In this document: positions 34,338 to 43,360 of the stretch, one piece after another
How positions within the stretch are numbered: the stretch's first letter is position 1
How the letters are laid out: the number at the start of each line of letters is the position of its first letter
NCBI GenBank assembly: GCA_900468625.1
Contig: UBUL01000037.1
Span: forward strand, 40,934-104,933
From: Hyphomicrobiales bacterium
GTDB taxonomy: Bacteria > Pseudomonadota > Alphaproteobacteria > Rhizobiales > Rhizobiaceae
Direction: 5' to 3'
Length of the DNA: 64,000 nucleotides
Program-made: the position numbers and the translations under genes
The notes under the pieces: model-generated
The model's database searches: none
Told to the model about the DNA's origin: nothing
What the model saw: the letters and a program-made list of their open reading frames with translations, nothing else

Positions 34338-34964
34338 ATGGCTGAAGAACTCGTTTTCTATACCAACCCGATGTCGCGTGGACGCATTGCCCGCTGGATG
34401 CTGGAGGAGATCGGCCAGCCCTATCGCACCGAGTATCTCGACTTCGGCACGACGATGAAATCTCCTGAATACCTTTCGGTGAATCCCATGGGCAAGGTGC
34501 CGGCCATCAAGCACGGCAATACCGTCGTCACCGAAGGGGCGGCCATTTGCGCCTATCTGGCCGAAACCTTTCCGCAGGCAGGTCTTTCCCCGACAGCGGC
34601 CGAGCGCGGCCGCTATTTCCGCTGGATGTTCTTTGCCGCAGGACCTATGGAGATGGCGGTAACCAACCGTGCACTTGGCTTCGAAATCCCTGCTGAACGT
34701 CTGCGCATGGCGGGCTGCGGCAGCTTGAATCATGTCTTCGACACCCTGGAGCAGGCCGTTACCGGTTCGCCGTTCATCGCCGGCGACCGATTTACGGCCG
34801 CTGATGTCTATGTAGGTTCCCATGTCGGCTGGGGTCTCAATTTCGGCACCATCGAAAAGCGGCCGGCTTTCGTCGACTACTGGAGCCGCGTCAGCGACCG
34901 CGACGCCTATCGCCGCGGCAACGAGATCGACAATGCCGCCATGCCGAAGCCGGCTAATGCCTGA
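34338..34964 (+). CDS. Glutathione S-transferase
   Basis: A 208-residue GST. The N-terminal thioredoxin-like domain has FYTNPMSRGRIARWMLEEIG (Ser-Arg at the glutathione site), GKVPAIKHG (cis-Pro) and VTEGAAICAYLAETFP. The C-terminal helical domain carries GDRFTAADVYVGSHVGWGL (N-capping Asp motif). The start is set by GGGAGAGG before 34338. Class assignment and substrate are uncertain; it stands alone between icd and an AraC-type regulator. Confidence 0.9.
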   Translation: MAEELVFYTNPMSRGRIARWMLEEIGQPYRTEYLDFGTTMKSPEYLSVNPMGKVPAIKHGNTVVTEGAAICAYLAETFPQAGLSPTAAERGRYFRWMFFAAGPMEMAVTNRALGFEIPAERLRMAGCGSLNHVFDTLEQAVTGSPFIAGDRFTAADVYVGSHVGWGLNFGTIEKRPAFVDYWSRVSDRDAYRRGNEIDNAAMPKPANA

Positions 34965-35009
34965 AATACAAGGCATTGAGAGGAAATCCTCTATCGCTAT
35001 CTTATGCCG

Positions 35010-35861
35010 CTATTTCAGGGGCATATAGATATCCGTCAGCAATTCCGTCGGCGGGACGTCGCGCGGATTGTTGATATACTCCTCGAACATCACGGTATCG
35101 CGCAGCTGCCGGCCGGAGGCTGGCAGCCATTGCGCATAGAGCCACTGATAAGCCTTGTGCATGTTTGCATAGGGACCCTTGTGGCGCAGCACGGCATATT
35201 CACCGCCCTCGATCGCGCGGCGTTCCAAAGGGACATCGACGGCTATAGTCTCGCCAGCGGTGACGCAAGCGTAGGAGCGCAGCTTGTCCGCTTCCACGAC
35301 ATCGGGATCGTCGAGATAGATGCCGATCATGCGCATATTGGGACCTGCAAGGCCGCGGGCAAAGATCGTGCCGAAGAGTGTTTCAAAGGCCCGGCCGATC
35401 TGCATATAGGAGCCGCGATGGGCGACACCGATCAGTGACATCGGGGAGATGGTGCGAAGCGTAACGTCGAACATGACCGTAATCCTTCCTTGGCTACTGG
35501 GTTCGAAGATCGTGTGGCTTCCCTCATTCCGATATCGCGCGGGCGGCATGCCGTAGACGGACCTGAAGATGCGGTTGAACGACTGGAGGTTGGGATAGCC
35601 CGACCGCTTTGCAATGTCGCTGACGGATAGACGGCTGTTGACGAGATCGCCCGCGGCACGATGCAGCCGAAGCCGCTTGACGGTCGCCGCCGCCGTCTCG
35701 CCATAGATCGCCCGATAGATCCTGTGCCAGTGATAGCAGGACATGCAGGCGATTTCGGCGAGCTTTTCCATGTCGAGTTCATCGTCCAGATGCTCATGGA
35801 TATAGGCCGAAACCCGCCGCAACCGGGTCTCGTAAAGCGTCCACGCCGTTCCGCCACTCAT
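35010..35861 (-). CDS. AraC-family regulator with GyrI-like effector domain
   Basis: A 283-residue regulator. Residues about 12-110 form the AraC DNA-binding domain (VSAYIHEHLDDELDMEKLAEIACMSCYHWHRIYRAIYGET, then SVSDIAKRSGYPNLQSFNRIFRSVYGMPPARYR). Residues about 125-283 form a GyrI/BmrR-like effector-binding domain (VMFDVTLRTISPMSLIGVAHRGSYMQIG... EYAVLRHKGPYANMHKAYQWLYAQWLP... DIYMPLK). This is the Rob/SoxS-like fusion for small-molecule response. AAGGGAG precedes the ATG at 35861. Target genes are unknown. Confidence 0.9.
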   Translation of the reverse strand: MSGGTAWTLYETRLRRVSAYIHEHLDDELDMEKLAEIACMSCYHWHRIYRAIYGETAAATVKRLRLHRAAGDLVNSRLSVSDIAKRSGYPNLQSFNRIFRSVYGMPPARYRNEGSHTIFEPSSQGRITVMFDVTLRTISPMSLIGVAHRGSYMQIGRAFETLFGTIFARGLAGPNMRMIGIYLDDPDVVEADKLRSYACVTAGETIAVDVPLERRAIEGGEYAVLRHKGPYANMHKAYQWLYAQWLPASGRQLRDTVMFEEYINNPRDVPPTELLTDIYMPLK

Positions 35862-35998
35862 GTCAACTCCCTTACAAATCGATCGGCCCGACAAGAGCAT
35901 AACCCGATTTGACAAATCCTGCGGAGTTGTCTGGACAAAAGAAAATGGCAGACACCGAAGCATCCGCCATTCTTGATTATCAATCGGAAATCAGTGTC

Positions 35999-38659
35999 TT
36001 AGCCAGCAAGCGCCGCAGCAATCGCCTCGATCGCTTCGTCGGCCTTGGCCCCATCCGGACCACCCGCCTGGGCCATGTCGGGACGGCCGCCGCCGCCCTT
36101 GCCGCCGAGTGCAGCTGACGCGACGCGGACGAGATCGACGGCGCTGAAGCGGCCGACCAGATCTTCAGTGACAGCGACGACAGCGCTAGCCTTGCCGTCA
36201 TCCGAAACGCCGATCAGCGCAACGATGCCAGAACCGAGACCTGCCTTGGCTTCATCCGCCATGCCCTTGAGATCCTTGGGGTCGACACCGGAAACGGGCT
36301 TGCCGAGGAACTTGACGCCGCTAACTTCACGGACCGCATCGGAAGAACCGCCCTGGCCGCCGCCCATGGCAAGCTTGCGCTTGGCATCGGCCAATTCGCG
36401 CTCGAGCTTGCGGCGCTCATCCATGAGCGCTTCAACGCGCGAGACGACATCGGCCGGCTGGACCTTCAGCGTCGAGGCAAGGCTCTTCACGCGGTCGTCC
36501 TGTTCGGCGAGATAATCACGCGCGGATTCACCTGTCACGGCTTCGATGCGGCGCACGCCGGCACCGACGGCGCTTTCGCCGAGAATGCGGACAAGGCCGA
36601 TCTGGCCGGTAGCGGAAACATGCGTGCCGCCGCAAAGCTCGACCGAGTAAGGCTTACCGGACTTTGCACCGCGAACACCCTGCCCCATCGACACGACGCG
36701 GACTTCGTCGCCATACTTCTCGCCGAACAGCGCCATCGCACCCTCCGCGATGGCATCATCGACGCTCATCAGGCGGGTCGTAACCGGCGAGTTCTGCAAG
36801 ATGATCTCGTTGGCCATCTCTTCGACGACCTTCAGCTCCTCAGCCGACATGGGCTTCGGATGCGAAACGTCGAAACGCAGGCGCTCCGGCGCGACCAGCG
36901 AGCCTTTCTGCGCTACGTGGGTGCCGAGTACTTCGCGAAGTGCCTCGTGCAGCAGATGGGTCGCGGAGTGATTGGCGCGCAGGCGCGAGCGCCTGTTGTG
37001 ATCGACGGTCAGGACGACGGCGTCGCCAACCGTGATCTTGCCTTCCGAAACTTCGGAGCTGTGAACGAAGAGGCCCTCGCCCTTCTTCTGCGTATCGCCA
37101 ACCACAAGCTTGCCGTGGTCGCTCGAAATCACGCCGGTATCACCCATCTGGCCGCCGGATTCGCCGTAGAAAGGCGTCTGGTTGACCACGATCTGCACCT
37201 TGTCGCCGGCAGAGGCGCTGTCGACGGCGACACCGTCCTTGACGATCGCCTGGATCACACCCTCGGCGGCCTCCGTGTCATAACCCAGGAATTCGGTCGC
37301 GCCGTTCTTTTCCTTGAGCTCAAACCAGATGGTCTCGGTCGCCTTGTCGCCGGAGCCGGTCCAATGCGAGCGCGCCTCGGCTTTCTGACGCTCCATGGCA
37401 TCGGTAAAGCTGGAAATATCGACGCCGATGCCACGAGCACGCAGCGCGTCCTGCGTCAGATCGAGCGGGAAGCCGTAGGTGTCGTAGAGCTTGAAGGCGG
37501 TTTCGCCGTCCAGGCTGTCGCCCTTGTGCAAGTCGGAAGTGGCGTCGTTGAGCAGCGACAGGCCGCGTTCGAGCGTCTTGCGGAAACGGGTTTCTTCGAG
37601 CTTCAGCGTCTCGGAGGTCAGCGCTTCGGCGCGCACCAGCTCCGGATAGGCGCGGCCCATCTGCTGGATCAGCGCCGGCAGCAGCTTCCACATCAACGGC
37701 TCCTTGGCACCGAGGAGCTGTGCGTGACGCATGGCGCGGCGCATGATGCGGCGAAGCACATAACCGCGGCCCTCATTCGAGGGCAGCACGCCATCGGCGA
37801 TCAGGAACGCGGACGAGCGCAGATGGTCGGCGATGACGCGGTGGCTGGCACGATGCTCGCCTTCAGCCTTGACGCCAGTTGCCTCTTCCGAGGCTTCGAT
37901 CAGTGCGCGGAACAGGTCGATGTCGTAATTGTCATGCTGACCCTGCAGCACAGCGGCAACGCGCTCGAGACCCATGCCGGTGTCGATCGACGGACGCGGC
38001 AGATCGACGCGCTGTTCCTTGGTGATCTGCTCGAACTGCATGAAGACGAGATTCCATATCTCGATGAAGCGATCGCCGTCTTCTTCTGGAGAACCGGGAG
38101 GGCCGCCCCAAATATGGTCGCCGTGATCGTAGAAGATTTCCGAACAGGGGCCGCAAGGGCCGGTATCGCCCATCGCCCAGAAATTGTCGCTGGTGGCGAT
38201 GCGGATGATCTTGTCGTCGGAAAGACCGGCGATCTTCTTCCACAGGTTAAAGGCGTCGTCGTCGGTATGATACACCGTGACCAGCAGACGCTTGGCGTCG
38301 AGGCCGAATTCCTTGGTGATCAGGTTCCAGGCAAGCTCGATGGCGCGCTCCTTGAAATAATCGCCAAAGGAGAAGTTGCCGAGCATCTCGAAGAAAGTGT
38401 GATGGCGGGCAGTATAGCCGACATTGTCGAGGTCGTTGTGCTTGCCGCCGGCGCGAACGCATTTCTGCGCCGTCGAGGCTGTCGTATAGGAACGCTGCTC
38501 CAGGCCGGTAAATACGTTCTTGAACTGCACCATGCCGGCATTGGTAAACATCAACGTCGGATCGTTGCGCGGCACCAGCGGGCTCGACGGCACGATCTCG
38601 TGGCCGTTTTTCTTAAAATAGTCGAGGAAAGTCGACCGGATTTCATTCACACCGCTCAT
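35999..38659 (-). CDS. alaS: Alanyl-tRNA synthetase
   Basis: An 886-residue class II synthetase. The catalytic core begins MSGVNEIRSTFLDYFKKNGH, followed by LMFTNAGMVQFKNVF (motif 1) and GDTGPCGPCSEIFYD. The editing domain has HSATHLLHEALR and the CGGTH zinc-binding motif (VELCGGTHVSATGQIG). The C-terminal glycine-rich C-Ala domain (GKGGGGRPDMAQAGG) is complete. The start at 38659 is standard; a 13-residue upstream extension is rejected. It is downstream of recA in the same orientation, separated by the recA terminator. Confidence 0.97.
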   Translation of the reverse strand: MSGVNEIRSTFLDYFKKNGHEIVPSSPLVPRNDPTLMFTNAGMVQFKNVFTGLEQRSYTTASTAQKCVRAGGKHNDLDNVGYTARHHTFFEMLGNFSFGDYFKERAIELAWNLITKEFGLDAKRLLVTVYHTDDDAFNLWKKIAGLSDDKIIRIATSDNFWAMGDTGPCGPCSEIFYDHGDHIWGGPPGSPEEDGDRFIEIWNLVFMQFEQITKEQRVDLPRPSIDTGMGLERVAAVLQGQHDNYDIDLFRALIEASEEATGVKAEGEHRASHRVIADHLRSSAFLIADGVLPSNEGRGYVLRRIMRRAMRHAQLLGAKEPLMWKLLPALIQQMGRAYPELVRAEALTSETLKLEETRFRKTLERGLSLLNDATSDLHKGDSLDGETAFKLYDTYGFPLDLTQDALRARGIGVDISSFTDAMERQKAEARSHWTGSGDKATETIWFELKEKNGATEFLGYDTEAAEGVIQAIVKDGVAVDSASAGDKVQIVVNQTPFYGESGGQMGDTGVISSDHGKLVVGDTQKKGEGLFVHSSEVSEGKITVGDAVVLTVDHNRRSRLRANHSATHLLHEALREVLGTHVAQKGSLVAPERLRFDVSHPKPMSAEELKVVEEMANEIILQNSPVTTRLMSVDDAIAEGAMALFGEKYGDEVRVVSMGQGVRGAKSGKPYSVELCGGTHVSATGQIGLVRILGESAVGAGVRRIEAVTGESARDYLAEQDDRVKSLASTLKVQPADVVSRVEALMDERRKLERELADAKRKLAMGGGQGGSSDAVREVSGVKFLGKPVSGVDPKDLKGMADEAKAGLGSGIVALIGVSDDGKASAVVAVTEDLVGRFSAVDLVRVASAALGGKGGGGRPDMAQAGGPDGAKADEAIEAIAAALAG

Positions 38660-38746
38660 ATGAGGCCCTTCAGTCCTGCGCTCAGCAACTTGCGTCAAAG
38701 TCAGAGGCTTTTATCGTTCGCTCCGAGCGCTGTCCAGCCGCACGAA

Positions 38747-38783
38747 CAAAACCGGCCGCACATCCCTTGGATGATGCGGCCGG
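38747..38783 (-). terminator. Intrinsic terminator of recA
   Basis: A long near-perfect hairpin (CCGGCCGCA at 38752-38760 with TGCGGCCGG at 38775-38783, continued inside by CATCC/GGATG) is followed on the minus strand by TTTTGTT. It lies about 50 bases after the recA stop. Confidence 0.9.
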
Positions 38784-38831
38784 CTGCAGCATTTAGTCTT
38801 GTCTTATGCCGGGAATTGCTCCCGAAATTCC

Positions 38832-39920
38832 TTATTCGCCGCCGGCGTCGCCCTCGTCGCCGGAATCGGGACCGCCATTCTGCAGGAAGCGGTCGGCAAT
38901 CAGGCCGGCATTCTGGCGCAGCGACAGCTCGATCTCGCGGGCGAGATCCGGATTGTCGCGCAAGAAGATCTTCGCGTTCTCGCGGCCCTGGCCGAGGCGC
39001 TGGCTGTTATAGGAGAACCATGCGCCCGACTTCTCGACGATGCCTGCCTTGACGCCAAGATCGACCAACTCGCCGGTCTTGGAAACACCTTCGCCATACA
39101 TGATGTCGAACTCGACCTGCTTGAAGGGAGGTGCCATCTTGTTCTTGACGACCTTGACGCGGGTCTGGTTGCCGATCACCTCTTCGCGCTCCTTGACGGC
39201 GCCGATGCGGCGGATATCGAGACGCACTGAGGCATAGAACTTCAGCGCGTTACCGCCGGTCGTCGTTTCCGGTGAGCCGAACATGACGCCGATCTTCATA
39301 CGGATCTGGTTGATGAAGATCACCATGCAGTTCGACTTCGAGATCGAAGCTGTGAGCTTGCGCAGTGCCTGGCTCATTAGGCGAGCCTGAAGCCCCGGCA
39401 GGCTGTCGCCCATTTCACCTTCGATTTCGGCGCGCGGCGTCAATGCCGCGACGGAGTCGACGACGAGAACGTCGATCGCGCCGGAGCGCACCAGCGTATC
39501 GGTGATTTCGAGCGCCTGTTCGCCGGTATCGGGCTGCGAGATCAGGAGGTTCTGCAGGTCGACACCGAGCTTGCGGGCATAAACCGGATCAAGCGCATGT
39601 TCCGCATCCACGAAGGCGCAGATACCGCCCTTCTTCTGGGCCTCTGCAATGGTCTGCAGCGCCAGCGTCGTCTTACCCGAACTTTCCGGCCCGTAGATTT
39701 CGATGATACGCCCCTTCGGCAAGCCGCCAATGCCGAGAGCGATATCGAGGCTCAGAGAGCCAGTGGAAACCGTTTCGATTTCGACCACGTTCTCGTTCGA
39801 GCCGAGTTTCATGATCGAGCCCTTGCCGAACGACCGCTCAATTTGAGAGAGTGCCGCTTCAAGTGCCTTGCTTTTATCCACCGATTTGTCCTCTACAAGC
39901 CGCAAAGAATTCTGAGACAT
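38832..39920 (-). CDS. recA: Recombinase A
   Basis: A 362-residue RecA. Walker A GPESSGKT is at residues 77-84; the signature ALKFYASVRLDIRR, Walker B VLVVDSVAAL and the L2 region GVMFGSPETTTGGNALKF are intact. The C-terminus is acidic (GGPDSGDEGDAGGE). The start MSQNSLRLVEDKSVDKSKALE at 39920 is the rhizobial consensus; a GTG nine bases earlier is less likely. An SOS-type operator lies about 60 bases upstream of the start codon. Confidence 0.98.
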   Translation of the reverse strand: MSQNSLRLVEDKSVDKSKALEAALSQIERSFGKGSIMKLGSNENVVEIETVSTGSLSLDIALGIGGLPKGRIIEIYGPESSGKTTLALQTIAEAQKKGGICAFVDAEHALDPVYARKLGVDLQNLLISQPDTGEQALEITDTLVRSGAIDVLVVDSVAALTPRAEIEGEMGDSLPGLQARLMSQALRKLTASISKSNCMVIFINQIRMKIGVMFGSPETTTGGNALKFYASVRLDIRRIGAVKEREEVIGNQTRVKVVKNKMAPPFKQVEFDIMYGEGVSKTGELVDLGVKAGIVEKSGAWFSYNSQRLGQGRENAKIFLRDNPDLAREIELSLRQNAGLIADRFLQNGGPDSGDEGDAGGE

Positions 39921-39979
39921 CCGATCCACCTTTAGGTTATTGAAGCCGCTCTAGCAATGTCGCCGCCGATGAGAATTCT

Positions 39980-39994
39980 GTACTCTATTTGTTC
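39980..39994 (-). promoter_or_regulatory. SOS (LexA-type) operator of recA
   Basis: On the minus strand the sequence is GAACAAATAGAGTAC, i.e. GAAC-N7-GTAC, exactly the form reported for the Rhizobium etli recA operator. It is 60-75 bases upstream of the recA start. An overlapping TTG-N11-CAA (39989-40005), the earlier published version of the motif, is also present. LexA should repress recA here until DNA damage. Confidence 0.85.
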
Positions 39995-40159
39995 TCTTAT
40001 CGCAAGAGCACAACAAGCAATTGAAAGAAAAAGGTAAAATGAATTTCGTTCTATTTTTGTTTTCCTCTTTCTTCCCAGGCACTTACATGCCCGAAGCGGT
40101 GAATTGCGACATGTTTGCGGCTCGCTCGATTCGCCTTTTCGGCTGCTGAGGATAACCCT

Positions 40160-41104
40160 ATGGCGAAAAAGATTCTCGTTCTCGGCGGAGCCCATATCGA
40201 CCGGCGCGGCCGTATCTTCGGCGACACGGCGCCCGGCGCCAGCAACCCCGGCGCATGGTTCGAAGAGCCCGGCGGCGGCGGCTTCAACGCCGCGCGCAAT
40301 CTCGCCCGCCTCGGCTTCGACGTAAAGCTGATCTCGCCCCGTGGCGGCGATCCTTCGGGTGAGATGGTCGCGGAGGCCGCCAGCCACGCCGGCATCGACG
40401 ACAAGCCCTTCGTCTTCCTCGATCGCAAAACGCCGAGCTATACCGCGATCCTTGAGAATGACGGCAATCTCGTCATCGCGCTCGCCGACATGGAGCTCTA
40501 CAAGCTGTTCGTGCCGAGACGGCTGGCGATTCGCGCCGTTCGCGACGCGTTTGAAGAGACGGACCTCATTCTTTGCGACGCCAATCTGCCCGCCGAGACC
40601 CTGGCGGCCATCGCGGCAAGAGCCGTCGTTTGTGGTAAGCCTGTTGCCGCCATCGCCATTTCGCCGGCAAAGGTGGTGCGGTTGAAGCCAAGCCTTGCCG
40701 GCATCGACCACCTGTTTCTCAACGAGGCCGAAGCCGCGGCGCTGACCGAAATCCGTCCGGAGGATCCGCGCGAATGGGTGAGCGCTTTGCGCGCGCTCGG
40801 CCTGCGCAACGGCGTCATCACCCGCGGCAAGCGCCCGCTGATTGCCTTTTCGCGCGATACCGTCATCAGCCTGCAGCCGCCTGTCGTCGATGATGTCGCC
40901 GATGTCACCGGAGCGGGAGATTCGCTTGCTTCCGGCGTTCTTTCGGCGCTGATGGCCGGCCATGATCTCGCAGAAGCTGTCCGTCATGGAGCGGCAGCGG
41001 CGGCAATCACCGTCCAGTCCCCCTATGCAACGGCAGAAAATCTCTCTCCGGAGCTTTTGAAGGTGATGTTGGCCCTTGTTCCCAAGGCCGAAACTCTGTC
41101 ATGA
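40160..41104 (+). CDS. psuK: PfkB-family carbohydrate kinase, likely pseudouridine kinase
   Basis: A 314-residue ribokinase-fold kinase. It begins KKILVLGGAHIDRRGRIF and has GGGGFNAARNLARLG (substrate-side di-glycine) and the catalytic DVTGAGDSLASGVLSALM anion-hole signature with Asp. The gene is followed after 46 bases by psuG, the standard partner, so phosphorylation of pseudouridine to its 5'-phosphate is the likely reaction. The start at 40160 has GAGGA upstream; a 15-residue longer form is possible. Confidence 0.85.
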   Translation: MAKKILVLGGAHIDRRGRIFGDTAPGASNPGAWFEEPGGGGFNAARNLARLGFDVKLISPRGGDPSGEMVAEAASHAGIDDKPFVFLDRKTPSYTAILENDGNLVIALADMELYKLFVPRRLAIRAVRDAFEETDLILCDANLPAETLAAIAARAVVCGKPVAAIAISPAKVVRLKPSLAGIDHLFLNEAEAAALTEIRPEDPREWVSALRALGLRNGVITRGKRPLIAFSRDTVISLQPPVVDDVADVTGAGDSLASGVLSALMAGHDLAEAVRHGAAAAAITVQSPYATAENLSPELLKVMLALVPKAETLS

Positions 41105-41150
41105 AGCCTGCTCAAAACGCGTATACTGTTTCAGTGAATTGGAAACGACA

Positions 41151-42077
41151 ATGACTCAGCCTATCTCGCCCCTGCTTCCGATTTCCTATTCGAAGGAAGT
41201 CGCCGCCGCTAAGCTGCGCGGTGCGCCGATCGTCGCATTGGAATCGACCATCATCACCCACGGCATGCCCTATCCGGGCAATATCGAGATGGCCCGCAGC
41301 GTCGAGGCGATCATCCGGCAGGAAGGCGCTGTTCCGGCGACCATCGCCGTCATCCACGGCACCTTGCACATCGGCCTTGAGCCGGAAGAGCTGGAGGCAT
41401 TGGCCAAGACGGAAGGTGCGATGAAGGTCTCGCGCGCCGATATCGCCTTTGCGATCGCCGAACGCCGCACCGGCGCGACTACGGTTGCGGCCACGATGAT
41501 TGCCGCAGCCCGCGCCGGCATCAAGGTATTTGCCACCGGCGGCATCGGCGGCGTGCATCGCGGTGCGGAAGAAAGCTTCGATATTTCGGCCGATCTGGAA
41601 GAACTGTCCCGTACCGGCGTCATCGTCGTCTGCGCCGGCGCGAAGGCGATTCTCGATATTCCGAAGACGCTGGAAGTGCTGGAAACCCGCGGCGTTCCGG
41701 TCGTGACCTACGACAGTACTGAGTTCCCGGCCTTTTGGTCGCGTTCCTCCGGCCTGGCGAGCCCGCTGACGCTGAACAGCCCCGCGGCAATCGCAAACTT
41801 CCAGTCCACGCGCGAGCAGCTTGGCATCGATGGCGGCATGCTGATCGCCAATCCGGTTCCGGAAGCCGACGAAATCCCGCGCGAAGAAATGGAAATCTAT
41901 ATCGAGCGCGCCCTCGATAGCGCCGAGCGCGACGAGATCACCGGCAAGGCGGTTACGCCTTATCTGCTGAGCACGATCTTCGACATCACTGAAGGCCGCA
42001 GCCTCAAGACGAACATCGCGCTTGTCGAAAATAATGCGCGCCTGGCCGCAGAAATCGCCGTCGCTTTGGCTGAATAA
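41151..42077 (+). CDS. psuG: Pseudouridine-5'-phosphate glycosidase
   Basis: A 308-residue PsuG that splits pseudouridine 5'-phosphate to uracil and ribose 5-phosphate. Family blocks: VALESTIITHGMPYPGN, AVIHGTLHIGLEPEELEALA, TTVAATMIAAARAGIKVFATGGIGGVHRGAE (catalytic Lys) and PVVTYDSTEFPAFWSRSSG. The start MTQPISPLLPISYS at 41151 is chosen as homology begins there. It ends in a strong terminator, so the operon is psuK-psuG. Confidence 0.95.
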   Translation: MTQPISPLLPISYSKEVAAAKLRGAPIVALESTIITHGMPYPGNIEMARSVEAIIRQEGAVPATIAVIHGTLHIGLEPEELEALAKTEGAMKVSRADIAFAIAERRTGATTVAATMIAAARAGIKVFATGGIGGVHRGAEESFDISADLEELSRTGVIVVCAGAKAILDIPKTLEVLETRGVPVVTYDSTEFPAFWSRSSGLASPLTLNSPAAIANFQSTREQLGIDGGMLIANPVPEADEIPREEMEIYIERALDSAERDEITGKAVTPYLLSTIFDITEGRSLKTNIALVENNARLAAEIAVALAE

Positions 42078-42098
42078 TCGGAGCTCTGGTCCATAGTG

Positions 42099-42137
42099 CG
42101 GCCTGTCGTTTCACCGAAACGGCAGGCCGTTTTCTTT
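42099..42137 (+). terminator. Intrinsic terminator of psuKG
   Basis: The stem CGGCCTGTCGTTTC / GAAACGGCAGGCCG (one mismatch, 3-base loop) spans 42099-42129, followed by TTTTCTTTC. It separates psuG from the convergent trpS. Confidence 0.93.
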
Positions 42138-42178
42138 CGTGGTTCCGAGAGGAAAGGTTGCGCACCTTCCGGGATAGC

Positions 42179-43198
42179 TCAGGCCAGAGTAAATAGGCCC
42201 AGGGCGGCACGTAATTCGCCAAGCGTTGCCTCCGTCCGCTCTCTCGCTCTCCACGTACCCTCGCGCAGGATCCCCATCACATAATCCGGTTCGGCAGCGT
42301 AGCGCGCGCGGCGCTCGCGGATCGGCGCGAGCAGCGCTTGCAAAATGTCTTCCAAGCATCTCTTCAAGGTGACGTCGCCGAGCCCGCCGCGACGATAATG
42401 CGCCTTGAGGCCATCGACCAATTGCTGATCGCCACAGAAGGCATCGAGATAGGTGAAGACGACGTTTCCTTCCACCTTTCCGGGGTCGCTGACGCGCAGG
42501 TGATCCGGATCGGTATACATGCGCCGTATCGCACCTCGGATTTCGTCTGATGATGCCGAAAGTGGAATGGCGTTGCCCTGCGATTTGCTCATTTTGGCCT
42601 TGCCGTCGATACCGGGCAGACGTCCAACGGTCGGCACCATGGCCGCAGCCTCGACAAGGATATCGCGGCCGATCTGCCGGTTGATGCGGCGAACGATCTC
42701 ATTGGCCTGCTCGATCAACGGCGCCTGATCCTCGCCGACGGGAACAACCGATGCCTTGAAGGCTGTGATATCGGCCGCTTGAGAAACCGGATAGCAGAGA
42801 AAGCCGGCAGGTACGTCGCGTTCGAAACCGCGCAGCTGGATCTCCGTCTTGATCGTCGGATTGCGCTCCAGGCGGCTGACCGTGACGAAATTGAGGTAGA
42901 GCATCGTCAGTTCCGCCAGTGCGGGCAAGGCAGATTGAACGCAGATCGTCGTCAGCGTCGGATCGATGCCGACGGCGAGATAGTCGATCGCGACTTCCAG
43001 AACATTGCGGCGGACCTTTTCGGGATCGCCGGAATTGTCGGTCAGCGCCTGCATATCCGCCAGCAGCAGGAATTGCCGATGGCTGTGCTGAAGCGCAACG
43101 CGGCTCTTCAGCGACCCGACATAGTGGCCGAGATGGAGTGGACCGGTGGTTCGGTCGCCGGTCAGAATGACGGGACGGGTATCGATAGGGGAAAACAT
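42179..43198 (-). CDS. trpS: Tryptophanyl-tRNA synthetase, auxiliary (TrpRS II) type
   Basis: A 339-residue class Ic synthetase charging tRNA-Trp. The HIGH-type motif is TGPLHLGH (residues 18-25), and KMSKS is at 202-206. The overall sequence (TRPVILTGDRTTGPLHLGHYVGSLKSRVALQ, ALTDN, CYPVSQAADITAFKASVVPVGEDQ, MYTDPDHLRVSDPGKVEGN) resembles Deinococcus TrpRS II and the inducible Streptomyces TrpRS1 more than the housekeeping form, which usually begins FSGVQPTGNLHLGNYLG. GGAG lies 7 bases before the ATG but is inside a hairpin. A leader peptide with two Trp codons lies 160 bases upstream. Confidence 0.93.
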   Translation of the reverse strand: MFSPIDTRPVILTGDRTTGPLHLGHYVGSLKSRVALQHSHRQFLLLADMQALTDNSGDPEKVRRNVLEVAIDYLAVGIDPTLTTICVQSALPALAELTMLYLNFVTVSRLERNPTIKTEIQLRGFERDVPAGFLCYPVSQAADITAFKASVVPVGEDQAPLIEQANEIVRRINRQIGRDILVEAAAMVPTVGRLPGIDGKAKMSKSQGNAIPLSASSDEIRGAIRRMYTDPDHLRVSDPGKVEGNVVFTYLDAFCGDQQLVDGLKAHYRRGGLGDVTLKRCLEDILQALLAPIRERRARYAAEPDYVMGILREGTWRARERTEATLGELRAALGLFTLA

Positions 43199-43204
43199 TT
43201 CGTT

Positions 43205-43360
43205 GCTCCGCAAAAGGAGCCGCCGCAATCGGGAAGGAAAACAGAAATAGACCAATGCCCGCCGGATCGCGGCGGCAGGGTCGATCTCAAGATATGACGA
43301 CTGCCGCTCCTACAAGGAGCGCCACCAGAAACGGCAAATGGGCTTGGCAAGGTCGATCAT
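43205..43360 (-). promoter_or_regulatory. Candidate tryptophan attenuator of trpS
   Basis: Read on the minus strand, the leader peptide's TGGTGG (43327-43322) is followed by four mutually exclusive segments. Stem 1:2 is CGCTCC (43321-43316) with GGAGCG (43310-43305), whose loop carries the leader's TAG. Stem 2:3 is GCGGCAG (43307-43301) with CTGCCGC (43278-43272), extended by TCG/CGA. Stem 3:4 is CCGCCG (43275-43270) with CGGCGG (43264-43259), followed by a U-rich tract (43254-43238). A last stem, GCTCC (43220-43216) with GGAGC (43209-43205), hides the trpS Shine-Dalgarno. The same GGAGC in segment 2 could pair with this last GCTCC. Ribosome stalling at the Trp codons would block segment 1 and favour expression. 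The order is that of a classical attenuator. Confidence 0.72.
43310..43360 (-). CDS. trpS leader peptide with tandem Trp codons
   Basis: A 16-codon frame, MIDLAKPICRFWWRSL, ends in TAG. Trp codons 12 and 13 are adjacent to the left arm of the first hairpin, and the stop codon lies in that hairpin's loop. No Shine-Dalgarno is seen. However, a promoter-like TTGCTT-N18-TGCTAT (TGCTAT at 43376-43371) would start transcription within a few bases of the ATG, so the peptide may be made from a nearly leaderless mRNA, as reported for the Sinorhizobium trpE leader. Translation is inferred. Confidence 0.65.
   Translation of the reverse strand: MIDLAKPICRFWWRSL

Noticed and set aside
36620..39052. An 810-codon plus-strand reading frame opposite alaS and recA
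   Set aside because: It spans two well-supported genes on the other strand; the composition is what high-GC codon bias produces in the antisense frame, with no motifs or ribosome binding site.
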